Source: Achatina immaculata
Taxonomy: Eukaryota; Mollusca; Gastropoda; Stylommatophora; Achatinidae
DNA length: 64,000 nucleotides
Assembly: GCA_009760885.1 (NCBI GenBank)
Contig: CM019700.1
Span: 5,422,488 to 5,486,487 of the forward strand
Reading direction: 5' to 3'
Made by a program: the position numbers and the translations under genes. The number at the start of each line of letters is the position of its first letter. Position 1 is the first letter of the stretch. Positions 49,801 to 59,855 of the stretch are shown piece after piece. The notes below the pieces were generated by a model that was given only the letters and a program-made list of their open reading frames with translations, did no database searches and was not told where the DNA came from.

Positions 49801-52800
49801 CCAAGGAAACACAACAATTAGTTCCTTTTTTTGTGTCCTTCACAGAAGAGTTCATTTTTACTGATTGGAAGCCTAAAAAAAGAAACGAGATGAATTCTCT
49901 ATCTCCAGTGATCGCTGAGGAATAGTCATTTAGAAATGCCCTTCTTTCAAGAGTGCATGGACCATGCAGACCTGAGGCATGAGACATGGTCAGAGGACAC
50001 GAGCTTGGGGCAAAAGTTTTGAGGTTCCTATCAGGATCTGGAGAGGACTGCAGGCTTTGCCATGTCGACAGGGATAAGATCTGATGTGACCAACAACTTC
50101 AAATGTAGAAGAAGAAGGAGGAGGAGAACTGTCCAAAAATTCGAAAGCTTCTGAGAGTTATGTCTTCAGTAACACCCAAAGTATTTATGAATTCACTTCA
50201 AATTTATGAATTCACTTCAAACACCAAGGACCACACAAGATGGACAAATATGATCACAAATGATATTCAGTATTACATAAAAAATTCTCCACTTGATATA
50301 ATTAAAGCAATTTTCAGAAAACGAGTCCTAAAATGCTATACTGAACCTATCTTGTTATATGGAAGTGAATCATGGACAATAGGCAAGTCTGCACAAAAAT
50401 CATTGGAAGTAGCAGAAATGTGGTTTATTAGAAGAATGTTGCGAATCCCCTTGACAGCAAAAATAACTAATGAAGAATGTATGAGAAGAGCTGGAGAGAC
50501 AAAAAAAACCTTGTCAAAAAGATAAGAGAGAGACATTGTACTTTCACAGGACATTCAATGAGAAGAGGGGGCATTGAAAATATAACAACAGGAAAAATAG
50601 AAGGAAGAAGATCAAGAGGAAGACCAAGAGAAATGATACTGGACAGTCTGATGGGATGGTGTGAGAGAAGATCACCAACTGAGCTGATGGCCTGCATGAA
50701 GGATTGTGTACTCTGGAGAAGCATAATAGCCAACGCCAGTCGGCACTGCACCTGATGATGATGATGATGAATTTTCAGAAGCAGGCGAAGCCACTAAGGA
50801 TTATATTCTGTCACACGACAGCATGTTCTCACCAAGGATTATATTCTATCACATGACAGCATGTTCTACTTAATGAAATGAAATTAGTGGGAGTCTTACC
50901 TCATAGAGACATTCAACCGAATCTGTATTGATGAGGAATATGGATCTTAAACATCTCAGTATAGCTTCTGTGTACCGCAGGTTAATATTTGACAGAGCTG
51001 AAAATGGAAAAAAAAATAGTACTTTATCACGTATATTTTTCCAGACTATGAGTCCATCTATATAACTCAAAATAGGACATTTCAGACTACACGCCCATCT
51101 ATATAACTCAAAATAGGACATTTCAGACTACAAGCCCATCTATATAATTCAAGATAGGACATTTCAGACTACAACCCCATCTATATAACTCAAGATAGGA
51201 CATTTCAGACTACAAGCCCATCTCTATAACTCAAGATAGGACATTTCAGACTACAAGCCCATCTATATAACTCAAGATAGGACATTTCAGACTACAAGCC
51301 CATCTACATAAACCAAAGGCAGGGCATTTCAGACTACAGGCCCATCTACATAAACTGAAGAAGACAGAAAACAGCAGACTACATAAACTAGAAGCCACCC
51401 AAATCCCACTATGCACATGCCAAGTCTCCAGATATATTCCTACAAAATTGTATTCTCTACACAGTCCCCAAGAAAACAGCATGGATGCAATATTTCCACA
51501 GTCATTAATCAAAATTTACGCTCCTTTATTAATCACACTGCAATTATTAATCAAAGCTTACACTTCTTTAATGACTGTCCTGAAATCACTTACTAAAACT
51601 TACACCTCCTTAACAATCACCCTGTAATCACCTATAAAAACTTACACTTCTTTAATGATTGTCCCGTAATCACTTACTAAAACTTACACCTCCTTAACAA
51701 TCACCCTGTAATCACCAATAAAAACTTACACTTCTTTAATGATTGTCCTGTAATCACTTACTAAAACTTAACCTCCTTAACAATCACCCTGTAATCACCT
51801 ATAAAAACTTACACTTCTTTAATGACTGTCCCATAATCACTTACTAAAACTTACACCTCCTTAACAATCACCCTGTAATCACATACAAAAACTTACACTT
51901 CAGTAGAACAAAGACTGTCTTCTCACAGACAAGACTCTTAATTATTTCTGGACTTCCTTTTGATAAGCTGCCCAGAACAATGGCAGCTTCTGTTCTTAAA
52001 TCAACAGGCGTGGATTCATCCGCAATCCACCGCAAGAGCCTGAAAAAAAGAAGTTATTTGTGAGACCATGTTTTATCATCATCCTGTGACATCTTTCCCG
52101 AAAAATGCAACTCTGGCTTTCTCTGTCTCTTGCCTTGAAATGACTAGGAGTCTGCTGAATACGACGGACATAAATCTAAGCAAGGACAAATAAATACAAA
52201 CGAATGTTATCTATGTAGGATCAAAGCTTGCAAGAAACAAAAATAGTAAAAAGAAAATGATCATGGCTAGAACCACAGACTCCAGCAGGATAGGCAACCA
52301 CTCTGCCATGTCTAAAAGTGCTTTGTCTCCTTACTGTGTGCAAGCTTATTTTGCTTCACTTTCACTAAAATCATACCTAGAATTGGGTCCATTTGCCTAA
52401 CTACTTTTCTACCCCCAACAATGTCCTGTTTCATTTCTGTTCTTTCACGTTACACATTCATCAGATCAGATGGCCAACTCAGCTATCGCAGAGGAAGGGT
52501 GGGCAATGGGCTTGAGCTATAAGAGAAGTCGGTCAAATAAAGGACTTCACTGACAACCGTGAATCAGCATCGTTGTCAAGAATGAAGAAGTTGGGGGGAG
52601 GGGGGTGTGAAACTTGGGGTGGTGAAAATTTAATCTTCTTCTGTGTTCGAGGTTGTTGGTCACGTCAGATCTTGATCCCTGCCGACATGGCAAAGCCCGC
52701 AGTCCTCTCCAGATCCTGATAGAAGCCCCATAGCTTTTGTCCCAAGCTTGTGTCCTCCGGCCATGAAAATGAATGACTAATCAGAAGCCCCAAACAGACA

Positions 52801-55800
52801 GTCAACCAATAAGAAGCACATGATGTCATCAGTTACTGTACACTGAAGGAGACAATGAAGAGGAGACTGGACCACCTATGAGTGCATCCTGAGTCCATGG
52901 GTGATGGTCCTTCACACATTGGTACATCCTTCGTACATACATTGTATGTACACATACAATGCCATGGGCACTTCAAGTAAAAGATTCACACAAGGACAGA
53001 CTTCAGCGTCTTCATAATGAGCACAGAATGGAATGGAAGAAAAAAAAAAGCTGAAGATAAACAGATAAATTGATACAAGTAACTATCATATCACTAGCAG
53101 GCTATAGAGCTCCCCCTATGTAACATTTAAATTTGCTACATGTAAAACATATTACAGTGGTCTGGGAGACCATGGGTAATATTTATATATGGGTCTTTGA
53201 AATCCATGATTAAACCTACAGGTTTTTCCAATCTCAAGTTTATTCAGGTTTCATCTGTGAAAACAATATATTTATAATACAGACTACTGGGACATATATC
53301 TGCATCAAGTGGAACGAATTCAAGAACAATGCAGAGATAAGACAGATGACTGAACAACAACCAGTCTCATGGGTGATCAGGAAAAGGAGATGGTCATATG
53401 TTGGTCACATGATGAGAAGAAATGATCAGAGAATCCCAAAACAAGCTATCAAGTGGAATACAACAAGCCAAAGAAAAAGAGGCAGACCGCGTGAAACTCT
53501 GAAGAGGACATTGTTAAGAGAGGCCAAATTAACAGGCATAAAATCCTCTGATGAGGTTGAAAGACTCGCCGAAGACAGGAAAAATTGGTGAACTACTTTG
53601 CGAGCCCTATGTGACGTTTAACAGCACAGGAAGGATATAAGATAAGAGTATGCAAACTAATGGGTCATGTATGCAGAATACTAAATCATGTATACAGACT
53701 ACTGGATAATGTGTACAGAAAAATAGGTCATGTAAAAAAAAAAAAAAGACTAAAGGATCATACACACAGACTTCAATTTCATACTGAATGTCCTTGCAGT
53801 GGAGTCCACAACCAGACAGAACAACCCAGACATGTCCAATGTAGATCTATACTCTCTAGACCTAGTGAATGGGCACGAAGCAGAAGCTTCAAGGGACAAA
53901 ACTGCAGAATTCACCTTAACATCAGGTCTCCACATTTCGGAATCACCCAAAAAAAATTTACCACCTCAGATGATGAGTCTGCTTGTCACACTGCATCTTC
54001 CTGTTTTCCACTGCCACATACTGCTGGACCACATACTTCTACACAAGGGGACCTCATTCTGTGGCCTGCTTCTGCTTCTACTTTGTAAGCATTTTCTATC
54101 TATATCTGCAGTCCTGTCTCCTGGATAAATTTCATCATTTTTTTTTTGTAACTCATGTATGGAACCCTACAGCTTATCTTCTCTGGTGGTTTCACTGGGC
54201 CAGTAATTGCTTCTCAGTGTCTTGTAGCTGGTGCAGTTTTGGAGAATATGTTTGGGGCACCTGGGCACATGTACAAGGAGCAGTGGTGCCAACTTTAAAC
54301 TTCATACACATATGACTTTGGAGTCAGCTGTGACTTGTTCCTTTCTGTTTAGCTTTGTGGCCTGTTTAAATCTCCTCTTCCCCAGCAAAGAATTAACTCT
54401 TTCTGTGCCTTAAGCCACTATATTGCCAAAGTTGATTTTGACTTTTTTGCGTTAACCCACTATACTGCCACATATTTTGTTTCATACAACTGTAATTCAC
54501 ATTTTGGTTCGCACGTTAACTGCTTATATCCCTTTACAAAATGGCGGAAGAATGCTTAGTTGAGACTGATTCGAGCGTGAAAAACAAAGTTTGTGACCGA
54601 GATATTTCAATTTTTGGTGATGTAGATAGAGGTATGGACACACCCTGCGACAAGACCACTATTCTTGAATGTGCCCCAAGTAGATTTTGACCGATAAAAT
54701 GGACTGAAAAAGTAGTTAGAAGGCTATTTCAGACATTATTGTACTGAGTATGCCACATACTATGACACGACGAGATCGGATGAAGCTACAGGTTGATCTA
54801 GACATCACTGATGGTAGATCTAGACCTACCCGATGGTAAGTAGGACACAATTATCAGCTAAAATCATCACACTACTTTTTTTTAAAAACTCTCCATTCTT
54901 ACTTTTACAGCTATTCTGATGCATAATATGTATACTTATAATGTGGAAATACTTTATTACATTCAATTTTACAACTGCACCCCCTATACAGATCAAGACC
55001 TGCGCTTTTAACTTGGCACTGATCAGAACGTCCGCGTTTTTTTCTGTGGCACAGGAAGAGGTAAAATACAAACCTTGGAACTAAGCCATGCTGCATACTC
55101 AACATCTTCTCCCGGTTGCTGCCAATAACATCATTTTTAACAGCACTGCAAATGTTTGTAAAAACAAGGATTATAAAATTTAACAAACCAATTTCATGAT
55201 GACTCAGATGCATATACGTTCATTATTTTTTTAATACAGTCTTCGGGGGTGGAGAAGCTGGATGACGTAATCAGCGACCTACAGCTCAGATGCCAGTATC
55301 AGGGTTAGTGACCCATAGCTGACCAAGACCCTGCCTCACCTCTCCGTGGTGCCCCCAGTAACAGGCCTAGCCTGGCTAACGGGGTAGGGATAGCCAGAGT
55401 CCCCATGGTGGTGGAGTCTGCTAAAGAAGCACTGCACACACCCCTTGCTTTTTAACTGTATTCCGGGACTGAAAAAGTAGTTGCCATAATCCGCTCCAAT
55501 GCCAATATAATGCTGTGCCTCAACATCTCTACAGCATCGGCTGCAAAGAACAACAGCTCGCAGTTGCTGGGAGTTCATAAGAGTACAAGTAATACAGCTT
55601 TCTTCTTCTTCATACGCTTCTATCACCAAGATTGCCCCTTTTAATACAGCAAAAACTATACTAATACAGTCAAAACTATCCTAATACAGTCACAACAAAT
55701 TAGATTTATAAAATGACTTATCTCTTCTATACTACTGTATGGAGCAGAAATCTACAGTAAAAAGTTGGAGAGGAGGATAAATGCAGCAGAAATGTGGATC

Positions 55801-58800
55801 TACAGGACAGTATGTCATATATCATGAAAAATTACAAGAACAAATGCAAATGCATTAGAACAACTACAACTGCAATGCAAATTTCTCAAGGAAATGAGGA
55901 TCATGAAACCTAAATCCTTTGTCACATAAAAAGACCATAACAATGTACTGAAGACCATACTAGAAGGAAAGGTGGAAGGGGAAAAAAAAGAGCGGTAGAC
56001 GGAAATGTAGATATGGGAATATTACTAGGACGCTGGAACCACACAGGTTAAACTCGCTATTCAGCTGCACCTAACATTCTCCTCTCCAACAATTATAATC
56101 CCTCTCCACTAAGCTCCACTCCCTTCTCACTTGCTACACATAGTTCAGAACCTCCTCACAGCATCACATTACATCCCCTCTACCCTAGCTATAATCATCT
56201 ATTTCACCTTCTCCTGGCTAGGTTAACAATGTACCACTCTCTCTCCCCACTCACCACCCCCAGTTACGACCCACCGACCACACATCTCAGGTCTCCATTT
56301 AAACAGTCTGTACACTCTACCATGCCCATTTCTGACACACATTGTCGGACAAGCCACACTGCCTTACAAGTTTCAGCTAAGTGCTCTATTTAATTAAAAA
56401 ATTTTTTTTTAAAAATATAACATTCATGTGAATCTATCTCCCCTCTGTATTTCTCCATCCTGTATGTTTTTGTATGATTAAGGCTCATGCCAAAACGTCA
56501 CAACTTTGTAGTCGTTAGGTAATAATGCTGCTCCTACTTCTTCCTTAGTTTATACAACCTATGAGAGTGGACAGTACACAGCCTCACTGAGTGCACCATT
56601 GAAGCCAGGGAGCATGGAAGAAGCTGGGGATTCTTTCCCGCCAGCCTCTATACCAATGACAGCACACGATGATGATGGCACACACAACGATCATGTATAA
56701 AAAAAAAAATCAACTTACACAATGGCCTTCACCCACTCTGACGATAGATCATCATTTAAAAGTACTGCGATATTTGGTGGAACATGCACAGACCTGGTCT
56801 CAATATCTACCTCCTGAAACATAAAAATGCTCTTGATCGGAAAATTCAAACAGCGAACAACATTATTATCATCCTGTGCCATTTTATCAGGTCAGGTAAA
56901 AGGTAACTCTTGTGCCACGTAAGTGAGAGGCATGCAGGGGTATGTTGTTAATGCTAATTATTTCCCTTGACTTGTGGGCATCCTAGTGCATGGATTCCTA
57001 ACCATGGGTTTCCTCATCCACTGAGGACATGGGAACCAAATTATGTGGATTTGGGAATCAAATGATGAGAGTATAGGAGCCAAATGATTAAGGTATGCAG
57101 TGTCTCTTTAATCAGCAATTACTGGTAAATTGCCAACTAAAAATGAGAAAAGCTGAAATTTTTGGAAGCCATTGGTTACCATAATCTATTTATATTATCA
57201 GAAACCTAGTAAAAAGCAACCCAGTGAAATCAATTGGGAGGACAACCAGGCCAGTAAAATGATGGTGATCAGTCTGTATTGAGTAGAATCAGCCAGTTTT
57301 TAACTTTGATTCAGCATACGGGCATTTTATAAAGACTGAATCTCGCTGCTAATAAGGTGAGAAAAAAATTTTCATATGATTTTCACAAAGTGTGTTTAAT
57401 TTTACATCTAATTAAAAAAAAGTATAAAGTACCAAATGCTATACTGAGAAAACCGTTATTTCAGAAAGTATCTTGCAGATGGTTAAAGACAGATAAAATT
57501 GTACCAGTTTAAAAAAAAAAAACCTAAACTGACCATTAAGTATGAGAACCAAATGATGGCGGCATGGGAACTAAATGATTAGGGTAAGAGAACCAAATGA
57601 TGGGGGCATGGGAACTAAATGCTTAGGGTATGGGAACCAAATGACTGAAATATGAGAACCAAATGATGAGGGCATGCAAACTAAATGATTATGGTATAGG
57701 AACCAAATGACTGAAATATGAGAACCAAATGATGGGGGCATGGGAACTAAATGCTTAGGGTATGGGAACCAAATGACTGAAGTGTGAGAACCAAATGATG
57801 GGGGTCATGGGAACTAAATATTAGGGTATGGGAACCAAATGAATTTTATTTCAGATATTATGTTCCTAACTATTTAAATGCAAATTAAAGCCCACGCTAG
57901 TGACATCTTTTGCAGTTATACTAATCTCTCATAAGAATGATGATAATAACTAATGATTTTGAGAGTCATGTCAAAGGCGTGGGGGGGGGGGGGGGAAGAC
58001 ATTTTCAGCAATACACCAGGGGATGGGGGAAGAGGTATTAACTACATCTGGAGATGGATAGAAGAAACAGCCCAGGATAGAAATAAATAGAGAGCCTTTG
58101 TTGATGGCATATATATATATATCAGTCACTGCATGTCCCTTGCGGAACCTTGCCTCCCTAACAACTCTTTTGTAGGCCTCTCAGTTGTAAGCAAGATGCC
58201 CTGCTGCTGATGCATCCTTTTGTGCCTATATACCAGACAGGGGTAAAGAAGGTGAGGAAGGAAGGACTTGGGGGAAGTGGGTGTCTATAACCATAGAAAG
58301 ACTAAGAATCCCTCCACTAGATGGGTGATGTGCTCAACATGGCCACCTTTTCCTTTTCCTGTCCCATGAAGAGCCAGGTACCCAGTTTACGGTTGGATGA
58401 CTGAGACACTTCTGGCCAGTCAAACCACGGCTGAACCACTTTGCCACTCAGTCACACATGACTGAACCACTCTGTCACTCAATCACACATGACTGAACCA
58501 CTTTGCCACTCAAACACAATGTAAGTATGAGATTTACCTTTTACATTTACCATTTTTCTTTTTTTGGAAAGTTTGTATAAGATATTTTGTAATATCATAT
58601 TTAACACTTCCATGAAGACATGTCCATTTTGGCACACAGCTGATTTGCTAGCATCAAGACTGGTTAACCATTGCTGACCAAGACCCTGTCCCACCTCTCT
58701 GTTGATAACCCTGTTAACAGGCCTATCCTGGCTAACGGGGCTAGGATGGCCATATCTGCCATGGTGGTGGAGTCTGCAAAAGAAGTACTGCACACCACCA

Positions 58801-59774
58801 TGTTTTTTAGCTGCACTCTGGGACCTGTACTTGTATGAACTCCCTGTAACTGCGAGCTGTTGTTCTTTGCAGCCGACGCTGTAGAGATGTTGAGGCACAG
58901 CATCGTATCGCCGTGGAAGCAGGTTATGGTGGCTACTTTTTCAGAACCGGAGTACTGCTAAAAAGCAGGGGGGTGTGCAATGCTTCTTTAGCAGGCTCCA
59001 CCACCATGGGGACTATGGTGATCCCTGCCCCGTTAGCTAGACTAGGCCAGTTACTGGGGGTACCATAGAGAGTTGGGGCAGGGTCTTGGTCAGCTATGGG
59101 TCACTAACCCTGACGCTGGCATATCAGCTATGGGTCGCTAACCCTGATGCTGGCAAATCAGCTATGGGTCACTAACCCTGGTGCTGGCATATCAGCTATG
59201 GGTCGCTAACCCTGATGCTGGCAAATCAGCTATGGGTCGCTAACCCTGGCGCTAGCATATCAGCTATGGGTCACTAACCCTGATGCTGGCAAATCAGCTA
59301 TGGGTCGCTAACCCTGACGCTGGCATATCAGTTATGGGTCGCTGATTGCCTTATCGGGTGTCTTCACCCCCAACTCTGGGAATGAAAAAATAGCTGCCAT
59401 GATCCACTCCTAAGCTGATTCAATGTTGTGCTTCAACATCTTCACTGCATCCGCTGCACAGAACACCAACTTGCAGTTCTAGGGAGACTGAAGCAGAAGA
59501 TTAAACACTTCTCTTTTATATTTCTAATCCTTCATCCAACATTTCTGCTAAAATTTCATTTTAATATACTGAAAATGTTTATTACAACCAGCATGCAATT
59601 CTCAGATTTGGTGCTACCATCTGGCACACTGTGCAGCTGCACAAATCTCTAAGGAGCATAGTACTGACCTTTGAGAGGCACAGACTCATACAGATTAATC
59701 AGACTTTTAGTTAATCTAATCCAGAGCACAAATATGCTGGTATCTGTGTTTGTGCACATTTATTTTCTTTGAGA

Positions 59775-59855
<81 letters not shown>

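Larger units (their letters stand above)
56890..58460 (-). mobile_element. Possible SINE second subfamily, split by later sequence
   Basis: Left half 56890-56993 ('AAGGTAACTCTTGTGCCACG', 'CCCTTGACTTGTGGGCATCC') and right half about 58340-58460 ('CATGAAGAGCCAGGTACCCA', 'GATGACTGAGACACTTCTGG') together make one element. Between them lie the minisatellite and a LINE stub. The join is an inference. Confidence 0.45.

Noticed and set aside
59615..59713. Possible exon near 59669-59713 with donor-like GTCAGT
   Set aside because: In the phase needed before exon 3 it contains several stops, whereas exons 1 and 2 at 60143 and 56719 fit exactly.
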